A stretch of DNA of 17,251 nucleotides from Lichtheimia corymbifera B2541 (taxonomy: Eukaryota; Mucoromycota; Mucoromycetes; Mucorales; Lichtheimiaceae): positions 1 to 17,251 of the forward strand of contig JNEU01000853.1 in NCBI GenBank assembly GCA_000697475.1. The letters are read 5' to 3'. Made by a program: the position numbers and the translations under genes. Positions 1-7,389 of this stretch are shown here, piece after piece. The first letter of the stretch is position 1. Every line of letters starts with the position of its first letter. Under the pieces are notes generated by a model that had not been told where the DNA came from, made no database searches, and saw only the letters and a list, made by a program, of their open reading frames with translations.

Positions 1-477
1 ATCTCATTCTCTTTCCATGGATGATCTTACTTATGTAATCCTGTGTGGACCATTCATGATGTAGGGATAGTTTAACCGTTGTTCTAGATAACGGGTGATA
101 TGCTTAAATGATTATCATGGATGTGTGCCTGATATTGATGTTGGCTAATGTCACGTGTCTTTATTGAAGAAAATATCTATGTACACAACAACAAGCACGC
201 CCCAAGGTTGTTGTGTCAATAGATCTATACGAGCCCCAATTACACATAATCGATGATCCACAACCACAATCGACAATCCACAGTATCAATATACAATATG
301 TTTATTCTTTGACTATATGTTATATCCTCTATCCTCTTCCTCATTCCTATAAACTATGGCCATCATTTATATCACACACAGTGACACAGAATAAAGAGAT
401 TACATCCTTTATTAAGTATCATATAAATTGCAACTTTTATGAATTCATAAAAATCGTAGCACAGAACCCATGCAGAT
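1..477. other. Unassigned AT-rich left flank
   Basis: No gene is recognised here. An open frame runs through part of it but shows no domain and owes its length to read-through into the pol fragment further right. Two small structures are visible. One is a 10-bp perfect inverted repeat (ACACAACAAC at 183-192 and GTTGTTGTGT at 207-216, 14-nt loop). The other is an 18-bp perfect palindrome, TTTTATGAATTCATAAAA, at 435-452. It may be flank, or remnants of whatever removed the 5' part of the neighbouring retrotransposon. Confidence 0.5.
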
Positions 478-765
478 CTGGGAACTGGGACATCCCAGTG
501 TATTTGGGAACTGGGATATCCCAGTGTATTTGGGAACTGGGACGTCCCAAGTGTCCCAGATGTCCCAGATGTTTGGGACCTGGCATATCCCACTGGGCGT
601 GGGACAAGGAGCTGTCCCAAACTTTAAGTACATTTTCTGGGATGGGATACTATGTTGTCCCAACTGGGACTGGGAATGGTTGTATAGTATCCCAGTACTG
701 TCCCAGACCCAAGTTACCTATATGCATGCTGTCCCATCCCATCCCAGTCCCAGCAATTGCGAGTC
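478..765. repeat. TGGGA/TCCCA motif cluster with 26-bp direct repeats
   Basis: The pentamer TGGGA and its complement TCCCA occur about 27 times in under 300 bp, in roughly equal numbers on the two strands. The left part is a direct repeat of period 26 bp (starts 480, 506, 532) whose unit carries a palindromic core. The second unit holds the perfect 14-bp palindrome CTGGGATATCCCAG. The right part is irregular and ends in four closely spaced TCCCA copies. The block abuts the point where recognisable RT sequence begins, so it either replaced or was inserted into the missing 5' part of the retrotransposon. I do not recognise this repeat family. Confidence 0.75.
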
Positions 766-767
766 CT

Positions 768-2852
768 GCGCTTGACTCTAGGAAGGTCACAAATGTTTTG
801 GAGTGGCCTGTTCCACAGCATGGTAAAGATATCCAACGATTTTTGGGGATCGTTAACTACTTCCGTGACCATATTCCCAATGTGGCACGTTTGACGGCCC
901 CTCTTGACGCATTACGCCATGCTGGCAGTTTGCATAAAATATGGACCAAGATGCATGACAACGCTTTCTATAAAATCAAATATGCTGTGTCACATGCACC
1001 CATGTTACGGCATGTTGATCTTAGCTTACCATTCCACGTGGCTACTGATGCATCGAATGATGGCATCGGCGCGGTGTTGTACCAAAAACATAATGATCGT
1101 AATAACATTGTGGGCTTTATGGCTCGCGCTTTGAGCAAATCAGAACGAAATTATTCAGTAACCAAACGAGAACTTTTAGCTGTCATCTTTGCACTTAAAA
1201 AGTTTCACAAATACCTATGGGGCAACCCATTTACATTGTATACCGATCATAAGGCGCTTGTATATCTCAATACTCAAAAAGATCCTAATCCCATGATGAT
1301 TAATTGGTTGGATACCTTGCTTGATTATACCTTTACCGTGGTATATTTGCCTGGTCTTTCCAACATATTACCGGATCATTTGTCGCGTCTCTTTCCTCCC
1401 AGTAGAACGCTGGAGGGGGATAAAACATACCACGCAAAGAATACTAAGACTAATGAAGACAACATGATAATACGTGCAGCAAATTTAGAAGATAGGATGG
1501 AACCTCCTACAGAGGAACGTCAAAAGATATTGGAAAATGCACATTTGTTCGGACACTTCGGTGCCGACGCCATTGTAAAAGCAATCCATAATAATGGGCT
1601 ACATTGGCCGTCAATGAAAGAACAAGCATTAAGGATTGTGAGCGCTTGTAAAGAGTGCCAGAAATATAATATTGCACAAAAGGGATACAACCCACTGCAA
1701 CCAATCAGGGCATATGTGCCCGGAGATCATTGGGCATTAGACTTGGCAGGCCCTTTGACGACATCATCCCAAGGCAACAATTACTTGCTGGTCCTTGTGG
1801 ATATATGCACTCGATTTTGTGTGCTAAGACCAATACCCAATAAACAATCGCAGACAATTGTTAAAACCTTGATACAGATCTTCTGTGATTTTGGATTACC
1901 AAGAGTGCTTCAATCCGATAACGGATCCGAATTTGTCAATGAATTAATGCAGCACTTTAAACGAGCTGCAGGTTTTGACCACCGCTTGGTGACACCGTAT
2001 CACCCAAGAGCAAACGGTGTTGCTGAACGGTGGGTTCAGACCTCGCTAAGAGCAATTAAAAAACGTATTCAAGGAATACATAAAGACTGGGATTTATATG
2101 TACCAGCCGTGCAGTTGGCAATGAATGCCAAAGTAAGTGCACGATTAAACACTGCACCATTTGCATTAATGTTTGCTCGCAAATTAAACAATTTTGAAGA
2201 CTATCGTGAAGGTGAAACGTTATCACCAATGCAGAGACATGATTTATTAGAAAGGATTGACATCATGAATACAGTGGTCTTTCCGGCCATTAAAGAGAAG
2301 ATGGAAACTGTAACTATGAAACAAAAGGGGAAGTTCGACAAGCAACATAGCATTGTAGAATTCCCTATAAAAAGTCATGTGATGAAGCGTGTCTTACAAA
2401 AGAAAGGCAAATTGCATCCCGAATATGAAGGACCATATACTGTGGTCCGTAAAACAAAAGGTGGTTCATATGTGCTCATGGATGAGCAAGGGGAATTACT
2501 GCCCATTGATATACCCCCATCACAATTAAAGCTTATCTCGCAGGACGAGATTATACCAGCTGACGAAGTTTACGAGATAGACTCGATTATAGCACATAAA
2601 AAGGAGCCAAATGGCACTTATTTGTATAAAGTTAGATGGAAAGGGTATACTGCTGAAGATGATACGTGGGAACCCTATGAACACTTTAATAGTACGGATG
2701 TGATTACTTCTTATTGGGAACGACTGGGTGTGGATTGCCCACACAATACAAATAACAAACAAACGCATGACGATCCCAAACACAAACAAAAACGTAAACC
2801 CAGTAACCAGGAACACAACACAAGACTTTCTACAAAAAGACGTCGCCAATAA
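768..2852 (+). pseudogene. pol: Chromovirus pol fragment (RT thumb, RNase H, integrase, chromodomain)
   Basis: The frame is open from 213, but retroviral homology starts only near 768. Residues below are counted from the codon at 213. RT thumb: about 190-230 (FLGIVNYFRDHIP). RNase H: D279 in TDAS, E320 in KREL, D345 in TDHKAL. Integrase zinc finger: H444, H448, C479, C482. Integrase core: D510, D569, E605, with DD spacing 58 and DE spacing 35 as expected. A chromodomain follows at about 783-840 (VRWKGY, DDTWEP). In chromoviruses this domain binds methylated histone H3 and steers integration into heterochromatin. The C-terminus is basic (KQKRKP, TKRRRQ). The RT palm with its YxDD box is missing, so the fragment cannot support reverse transcription. 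No stop or frameshift lies in the retained 2.1 kb, which argues for a fairly recent truncation. Next comes a 17-nt gap, then the polypurine tract and 3' LTR. Confidence 0.9.
1410..1421 (+). promoter_or_regulatory. Candidate central polypurine tract
   Basis: CTGGAGGGGGAT is an exact 12-nt copy of the sequence at the polypurine tract/3' LTR junction (2870-2881). It lies in the linker between the RNase H and integrase domains, where it encodes LEGD. Ty1, Ty3 and lentiviruses use an internal copy of this kind as a second start for plus-strand DNA. Function here is inferred only from sequence identity and position. Confidence 0.45.
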
Positions 2853-2869
2853 CTTCTCCTGGCAACGAT

Positions 2870-2880
2870 CTGGAGGGGGA
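2870..2880 (+). promoter_or_regulatory. Polypurine tract of the chromovirus
   Basis: CTGGAGGGGGA ends directly at the TG that opens the 3' LTR (2881). A purine-rich, RNase H-resistant primer in exactly this place starts plus-strand synthesis in LTR retrotransposons. It follows the pol stop codon by 17 nt. Confidence 0.8.
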
Positions 2881-3080
2881 TGATGTTGTATCCCTGGTAA
2901 CATAGGTGGATACTGCGTATCCACCCGGAGAATAAATAATGCTTCACATAATATAAAGGAATGCTGGACATCCTATGTTTGTAAATACCAGTTCCATATC
3001 AAATACTATCATAATACAATTATGTCATAGAATAGTAAAAGTATATAAAGGGCTGGTCCCGTAATAAAATACTGACATCA
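2881..3080 (+). repeat. 3' LTR of the chromovirus
   Basis: The start is fixed by the polypurine tract and TG. The best right end is 3080, because TGATGT at the left is matched by ACATCA at 3075-3080 as a 6-bp terminal inverted repeat. Inside lie a TATA box (TATATAAAG, 3042-3050) and AATAAA (3063-3068). The short distance from TATA box to proposed end leaves little room for R and U5, so the true end could be as far right as about 3140. There is no second LTR in the window to compare with. The TATA box points toward the small gene at 3154 and could drive it. Confidence 0.6.
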
Positions 3081-3153
3081 GTCTCACAGTACTTGATTAT
3101 CCTTATCACTTTTATTTCACCCTCATAAACACCTCACTCAAGGACCATTCTAT

Positions 3154-3860
3154 ATGGGCGGCCATATTGCAGAAGAAATCGAGTATGTTCCATCATATGT
3201 CTCGCTCGATTGGGAAGAGCACGTAGAGATGTTCGAGTTGAATGATGGAAGGTACAAAAAAACGGAATAGATTGAGTTGCTCGATGCGATATTCATTGGA
3301 GGAAGTAAAGCTCTCCGAGAGAACCAGCTCCACTACCACAAGATCAAGATGGCGCCGTTGGTCATACTGTTCGAGGATGCAACGTGCAAAAATCAAGACC
3401 TCAGGAAGCAACAGGCGAAGCGGAAGACATACCAAACCTTTTACCCCCAGACGATAACCTTGCGTTGTATTGAAGGCTACAACTTGAAATACAACATCGC
3501 CGGTCGCATACTGTCGACATCGCATACGGGCGCCCATTACTACTTGCTATATGTCAACGAGGATGGTACGGCGTGCAAGGTTGATAATCTGTCATCGGCA
3601 AACAAGATCGAGATGTTAGGTGGCAGGCAACATCTTGCTGGCAAGAAGCCAAACACAAAGTTTGTCATGTATATCCTAGATACCTCCACAGAGCATTACA
3701 AAGAGTTCGACCAGTTGTGGAAAAACGGGAACAAAGGAAAAGAAAAAGAAGACAGTCTGCTACAGGTAAGGAGGACAAAAGAGAAAAAATCTTTGAGCAA
3801 CGGAATAACACTCATTTACATAAACAGATGATGATGGATCTGCGATCGCTCGTAAACTAA
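3154..3860 (+). pseudogene. Small two-exon gene resembling the C-terminal half of a ubiquitin-specific protease, with in-frame TAG
   Basis: ATG 3154 opens a frame that continues to 3765, splices over a 62-nt intron (3766-3827) in phase 0 and ends at TAA 3858-3860, followed by AATAAA at 3898. One in-frame TAG (3268-3270) interrupts it after 38 codons. The protein reads sensibly on both sides, so I take it as a nonsense mutation. A 48-nt intron, 3223-3270 (GTAGAG...TAG), would also remove it. After the TAG the frame reads on without an obvious new ATG for some distance. The segment containing HTGAHYYLLYVNEDG, then KVDN, then KFVMYIL resembles the His box and final strand of peptidase C19 (USP) domains. 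The N-terminal Cys box is not present, so no activity is expected. The assignment is by eye and tentative; a transposon-encoded protein is the alternative. The upstream stop is at 3094, just beyond the LTR. Confidence 0.45.
3766..3827 (+). other. Spliceosomal intron, 62 nt
   Basis: The donor is CAG|GTAAGG and the acceptor AAACAG|ATG, with AATAAC about 25 nt upstream of the acceptor as a possible branch site. Removal joins LLQ to MMMDLRSLVN and a stop in the same frame. Size and donor match the short introns of many fungi. Without splicing the frame stops at 3829-3831. Confidence 0.6.
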
Positions 3861-3897
3861 GCATTGTATAGACTTGTTCTTCCTTATTATTGATTCA

Positions 3898-3903
3898 AAT
3901 AAA
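3898..3903 (+). promoter_or_regulatory. Polyadenylation signal AATAAA
   Basis: The hexamer lies 38 nt after the stop codon of the spliced small gene, the expected place for 3' end formation. Confidence 0.5.
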
Positions 3904-4217
3904 CTGATTTTGATGCTGAAAAAGAGCCAATTAAGTTGTAATAAGATGAAACGTAGCCTTGTTTGATAATAAACACATGTGAAAAGATTTTTCATGTCAT
4001 ACGTAGATCCATGACTGCGCTACAACAAAACACTTCATTTATGGTAGGTGATTACAATAAAAGAGCACCATTATGGTAATGAGATCGAGACGGTTTTTCG
4101 TTATTGTACCAGTACTGCTTTTCCTTATTGTACCTGCGAGAAGTACTGCGTGAGATTGAATTTCACACGGCGATTCAATCACAAAACTACAATAAGGTAC
4201 CCAAAAAATTCATGTAC
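3904..4217. other. Non-coding stretch with one hairpin
   Basis: No gene or known repeat is seen. GATTGAAT (4154-4161) and ATTCAATC (4173-4180) form a perfect 8-bp stem with an 11-nt loop. Short copies of TTATTGTAC recur in both orientations around it. The stretch ends at the left target duplication of the SINE and marks the left edge of the palindromic array. Confidence 0.5.
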
Positions 4218-4232
4218 TCCTTGCACCCAAGG

Positions 4233-4496
4233 TTTTTTTTTGTATTAATCGGTTTTTATTTAGGGCTTGGTGACTCGTAAATATTTGAACTAGAGTTAAG
4301 CCCGAAGGCATAGACAAGAGGACAGCACGAAGGCGATAACAAGAGGACAGCCAGAAGGCATAACAGCGCGAAGCTAAACAGGAAAGCCCGAAGGCGGAAC
4401 AGAGGACGGCACCACAAGTGCAAGCAGTGGGAATTGAACTCGAGTTGGCGGGAAGGTCGCTTGATCCTAGACCACTTCGCCCGGGGACTGGCCCCT
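4233..4496 (-). mobile_element. SINE family B: tRNA-like head, 25-bp repeats, LINE-like tail, 15-bp target duplication
   Basis: On the minus strand the element starts near 4496, has a tRNA-like head with A and B boxes, a middle of four 25-bp-type repeats (4299-4323, 4324-4348, a 36-bp variant 4349-4384, 4385-4409), the tail CTAAATAAAAACCGATTA and nine A's (4233-4241). It is flanked on both sides by TCCTTGCACCCAAGG (4218-4232 and 4497-4511), the hallmark of target-primed reverse transcription. The right copy lies in the first module of the palindromic array. The repeats contain GCCTTCGGGC, which can fold as GCC-UUCG-GGC. It encodes no protein; open frames crossing it are fortuitous. Confidence 0.8.
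4431..4474 (-). promoter_or_regulatory. Internal RNA polymerase III promoter (A and B boxes) of SINE family B
   Basis: The B box GTTCAATTC (4439-4431) fits GWTCRANNC. The A box is TGGTCTAGGAT (4474-4464). Between them, CCTTCC sits where the anticodon loop of tRNA-Gly would be, so a glycine tRNA ancestor is possible. The stems do not pair well, so this is a tRNA relic and not a functional tRNA gene. Confidence 0.65.
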
Positions 4497-4511
4497 TCCT
4501 TGCACCCAAGG

Positions 4512-4933
4512 TGCGCTTCACCCGGATGAGCAACTTTGTTCGATTGAAGACCCCACATTTCATTGTAAAGTTTATAGATACAGACATCTTTAGGTTTTTA
4601 CATATGCTGAAAGCGTGATGCTTTTTTCTATATGACATATGCTGTTTGTTCATTGTGAAGGATCATGCAAATGAGCTGTGTGACACAAAGAAGTCCGTCT
4701 GCATCTTCGGCTCTATCAGGGTCTATCCACTTGACAATCAACAAATGCCACTTTCTATATAGCATCGCTCTTACAGCATAGTAAAAATACAAAGATAGCT
4801 ATATCTCAAGACTTTGCAATGAAGCATGGGCTCTTTCATAGAACATAGTTGCTCGTCGGGATGAAGCGCACCTTGGGTGCAAGTTTCACGATCAACCTTG
4901 CTGATCCTAGATTTCGCAATGTCACCACCAGCC
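4512..4933 (+). repeat. Palindromic array, unit 1 (forward, left-truncated)
   Basis: Order: module a (forward) to about 4620, spacer s to about 4755, module b (inverted) to 4933. Modules a and b are diverged inverted copies of each other, sharing CTTGCACCCAAGGTGCG, GAGCAAC, CATTGTAAAG-like and GCGTGATGCT-like blocks. The whole unit recurs inverted at 5649-5914 plus 12881-13091. The spacer keeps the uninterrupted gypsy target (CAAA, 4668-4671). About 50 bp of the outer end of module a, present in unit 2, are missing on the left. No coding capacity is seen. Confidence 0.8.
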
Positions 4934-4952
4934 AACGTGGATCTTGGGTCGA

Positions 4953-5164
4953 CCGGGCTTCGGCCCGTATTTGGTATTTGTTGGCATCATAGCCTTTCAA
5001 TCATAAGATCCCTGTTCGATTCCCCTATGTTACATCTCTAGCTATTAAAATTGTATTCTTGTTCAACTCTGTCACTCCTTGTACGGTCATCGGACCTGAA
5101 TTCTATGTTACAAATGTGTCACCCATGTGGCACTAAATAAACACCGTTTACAAAACAAAAAAAA
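4953..5164 (+). mobile_element. SINE family A, copy 1
   Basis: 212 bp. It starts with CGGGC-TTCG-GCCCG (4954-4967), a perfect 5-bp stem with a UUCG loop. Then comes a tRNA-Glu-like head: A box TGGTATTTGTTGG (4972-4984), CTTTCAA in the anticodon-loop position (UUC), and B box GTTCGATTC (5014-5022). A body of unknown origin and the tail CTAAATAAACACCGTTTA plus an A-rich end follow. Transcription by polymerase III and mobilisation by a LINE are inferred from this architecture. The stems are too poor for a working tRNA. Confidence 0.8.
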
Positions 5165-5176
5165 ATCTTGGGTCGA

Positions 5177-5388
5177 CCGGGCTTCGGCCCGTATTTGGTA
5201 TTTGTTGGCATCATAGCCTTTCAATCATAAGATCCCTGTTCGATTCCCCTATGTTACATCTCTAGCTATTAAAATTGTATTCTTGTTCAACTCTGTCACT
5301 CCTTGTACGGTCATCGGACCTGAATTCTATGTTACAAATGTGTCACCCATGTGGCACTAAATAAACACCGTTTACAAAACAAAAAAAA
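5177..5388 (+). mobile_element. SINE family A, copy 2
   Basis: Identical in sequence to copy 1, including the UUCG hairpin (5178-5191) and B box (5238-5246). Identity points to recent duplication or ongoing homogenisation; an assembly artefact must be considered. Confidence 0.8.
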
Positions 5389-5400
5389 ATCTTGGGTCGA

Positions 5401-5614
5401 CCGGGCTTCGGCCCGTATTTGGTATTTGTTGGCATCATAGCCTTTCAATCATAAGATCCCTGTTCGATTCCCCCATGTTACATCTCTAGCTATGAAAATT
5501 GTATTCTTGTTCAACTCTGTCACTCCTTGTACGGTCATCGGACCTGAATTCTATGTTAAAAATGTGTCACCCATGTGGCACTAAATAAACACCGTTTACA
5601 AACAAAAAAAAAAA
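5401..5614 (+). mobile_element. SINE family A, copy 3
   Basis: Differs from copies 1 and 2 by three substitutions (after the B box, in the mid-body, and near the 3' end) and by a longer A-rich tail. The UUCG hairpin (5402-5415) and B box (5462-5470) are intact. As the most diverged copy next to the original right flank, it may be the founding insertion. Confidence 0.8.
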
Positions 5615-5648
5615 ATCTTGGGTCGAGCTCTTGTTTTTTTTTCGACGA

Positions 5649-5914
5649 GGCTGGTGGTGACATTGTGAAATCTTGGATCGGGAAGGTTGATCGTGAAACT
5701 TGCACCCAAGGTGCGTTTCACCCTGACGAGCAACTTTGTTCTATGAAAGAGCCCATGTTTCATTGTAAAGTTTAGAGATACAGGCACCTTTATGTTTTAC
5801 ATATGCTGTAAGCGTGATGCTACATAGAAAGTGGCATTTGTTGATTGTCAAGTGGATAGACCCCGATAGAGCCGAAGGTGCAGACGGACTTCTTTGTGTC
5901 ACACAGCTCATTTG
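5649..5914 (-). repeat. Palindromic array, unit 2 (inverted), left part
   Basis: This is the reverse-complement counterpart of 4668-4933: module b from GGCTGGTGGTGAC at 5649 to about 5825, then spacer s up to TTTG (5911-5914). The retrotransposon insertions separate it from its continuation at 12881-13091. Restored without them, unit 2 is about 477 bp. Similarity to unit 1 covers the unique spacer as well, so the inverted duplication involves the whole unit and not just terminal repeats. Confidence 0.8.
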
Positions 5915-6372
5915 TGTCGGGATTCTTTTATTGACTGCTCGTAATTCGCAATCTGCACACAAGCAAACGTCCATTGTCAATATCAATGATAAAGCAATAC
6001 AAATGGGGATGTGACATGCTAAGGGGACTCCACATACCGATAGCGACAAAGAGCAACAAGGCGTTTGATATAGAGGTCTTATAAACAACAGCGACAGGGG
6101 AAATATAAGGTAAACTACATTGATACAACTTGATGTCTTAGCATTATCGGCCCGTAGCATAGAAACAACAAACAGCCTTAACGTACGAAGGTCTGCAATC
6201 AGGCGAGTATCCGTGCCAAGTCCGTGGCAAACGACAAGAATGCAGAAGGAAGGAAAAAAAGACTCTCTTGTTTATTGATTGCTCGTATGTGATTTATACT
6301 AGAATCCATATCTCTAACATAACAATGCAGGGTGACTATTATGGTAAAGGGCGTCAATAAAACTATACAACA
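5915..6372 (-). repeat. Solo LTR, diverged relative of the adjacent gypsy LTRs
   Basis: 458 bp, in the same orientation as the full element to its right and alignable to its LTRs throughout, but clearly more diverged by eye. The ends read TGTCGG...ACAACA on the + strand. TTTG stands on both sides (5911-5914 and 6373-6376), so this is a separate, older insertion reduced to one LTR by recombination. It contains the TATAAAT and AATAAA positions of its relatives. Confidence 0.8.
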
Positions 6373-6376
6373 TTTG

Positions 6377-6835
6377 TGTCGTAGGGGTCTTTATTGACTG
6401 CTGTAACCCGCAATCTGCACACAAGCAAACGACCGGTTACAAAAGGAACAAAATACAATGCAAGAGGGGATGTAACATGTTAGGGGACTCTACATACCGA
6501 TGAGAGTGAAGAGCAACAAGGGGTATCAATATAGATGTCTTATTGACAGCGGCGACCAAGAAAAGAATAAGAATAACTACATAGATACAACTTGCGGTCT
6601 TAGCCTTATAGGTCCGTAGCATAGAAACAGCGAACAGCCTTAACGTACAAAGTACTGCAATCAAGCGAATATTCGTGGCGAATCCGAGCCAAACGACGAG
6701 AGAGCAGAAAAGAGGAAAGAAAAGAGTCCCCTGTCTATGGATTGCTCGTGTGTGATTTATACTAGAATCCATGTCTCTAAGATAACAATGCAGGGTGACT
6801 ATTATGGTAAAGAGCGTCAATGCAAGTATACAACA
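6377..6835 (-). repeat. 3' LTR of the gypsy element
   Basis: Minus-strand ends are TGTTGTATA...CTACGACA, a TG...CA pair. TATAAAT is at 6762-6756 and AATAAA near the far end. It is equal in length to the 5' LTR, with 16 substitutions and no gaps. The sequence just upstream on the minus strand (GACAAGGCCCTTA) is not a convincing polypurine tract. Confidence 0.88.
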
Positions 6836-7388
6836 TAAGGGCCTTGTCAACAGATGAAGGACCCTCGACATCTTTGACACACACAAACAACAATAATAAA
6901 ATAAAAGGGGTAGGACATATGAAATAGCACACAAACACCAGTTGAATGATGTGGGGAAATACTTGTACATAGCACTGAATGGGTTACAAAGATAGAATGA
7001 TAGAACAAAGTAGGAATGAGAATAGGATCAAGAAAACAAAATGAGGATAAAGAGAAAACATGATCGTGGCGGTATATCCTGAAAACCATCAAAGTCGAGA
7101 TCGTGGAGCTTGTGTAGTAATCGGTGGCGGTCGTGCTCGGTACAATTTCATATGACTTGCATGGTACGTGCCTGGCAGCATCTATGATAAATGAAGATGA
7201 AATATAATGATAAAACAAAGGAACAATAAAAATGAGTCTCTTTGAGATTGATCTTTATTAAGATGATGCTCCAATGCTTTTATACGTCATTCAAATGACT
7301 GCCACCAGCGTTCCTCGTGTCGTGCAGCATAACTTTGTCGCCTGGTAAATAAGACAACACCTTCGTCTTCTTAGAGCTAGCCTTCTCC
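6836..7388 (-). pseudogene. Remnants of the integrase C-terminus and 3' non-coding region
   Basis: Beyond the end of the long pol frame, a different minus-strand frame continues the integrase C-terminal module: IKRHDDDMMEK and LPGDKVMLHDTR, stopping at 7280-7282. A further piece, GTYHASHMKLYRARPPP, lies at 7181-7089. Both match the expected order of a GPY/F-type module (GDKV...then G-YH---KL-R-RP), with the middle missing. Between the pieces lies an imperfect hairpin (about 7226-7260) in AT-rich DNA. From 7088 to 6836 I see no coding signal. Confidence 0.6.
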
Positions 7389-7389
7389 A

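Larger units (their letters stand above)
768..3080 (+). mobile_element. 5'-truncated Ty3/gypsy chromovirus
   Basis: The remnant comprises the end of RT, RNase H, integrase, a C-terminal chromodomain, a polypurine tract and a 3' LTR. Domain order RT-RH-IN is diagnostic of Ty3/gypsy, and the chromodomain places it among chromoviruses. Gag, protease, most of RT, the primer binding site and the 5' LTR are absent, and the left break coincides with the TGGGA/TCCCA cluster. With no 5' LTR there is no second target duplication, so the right limit rests on the LTR ends alone (TGATGT...ACATCA). Confidence 0.85.
4941..5626 (+). mobile_element. Tandem trimer of SINE family A with four copies of one 12-bp target sequence
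   Basis: ATCTTGGGTCGA occurs at 4941-4952, 5165-5176, 5389-5400 and 5615-5626, and a SINE fills each interval. Period is 224, 224 and 226 bp. The first two intervals are identical to each other; the third has three substitutions and a longer A tail. The block interrupts a spacer (4934-4952 joined to 5627-5648) whose uninterrupted relative is at 13092-13135. One insertion followed by unequal exchange or slippage between target copies explains the arrangement most simply. Confidence 0.85.

Noticed and set aside
57..70. 5' LTR of the chromovirus
   Set aside because: TGATGTAGGG shares only TGATGT with the LTR start; the following sequence does not match 2887 onward.
213..767. First 185 codons of the long frame that runs into the chromovirus pol
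   Set aside because: No domain, and the translation mirrors the TGGGA/TCCCA repeats and AT-rich flank. It is open by chance and continuous with the real fragment.
3154..3860. Ulp1-type SUMO protease as found in some DNA transposons
   Set aside because: The HYYLLY context and following KVDN and MYIL segments fit the USP His box better, and no Ulp1 His-Asp-Gln-Cys order is visible.
4421..4490. Functional tRNA gene on the minus strand
   Set aside because: The T stem and anticodon stem are not formed; it is the head of SINE B.
4210..4653. Minus-strand open frame of 147 codons
   Set aside because: It lies across SINE B, its target duplications and array module a; no homology or coding character.
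4953..5040. Functional tRNA-Glu gene
   Set aside because: A and B boxes match, but acceptor, anticodon and T stems do not pair, and the sequence continues into a SINE body with poly(A).
4941..5626. CRISPR array or bacterial repeat
   Set aside because: Units are 224 bp with tRNA-like promoter, A tail and target duplications; there are no unique spacers, and the context is eukaryotic.
4757..5825. Simple foldback transposon consisting of two module arms and a loop
   Set aside because: Spacer s outside the arms is also inverted between the two sides, so the duplicated segment is larger than such an element.
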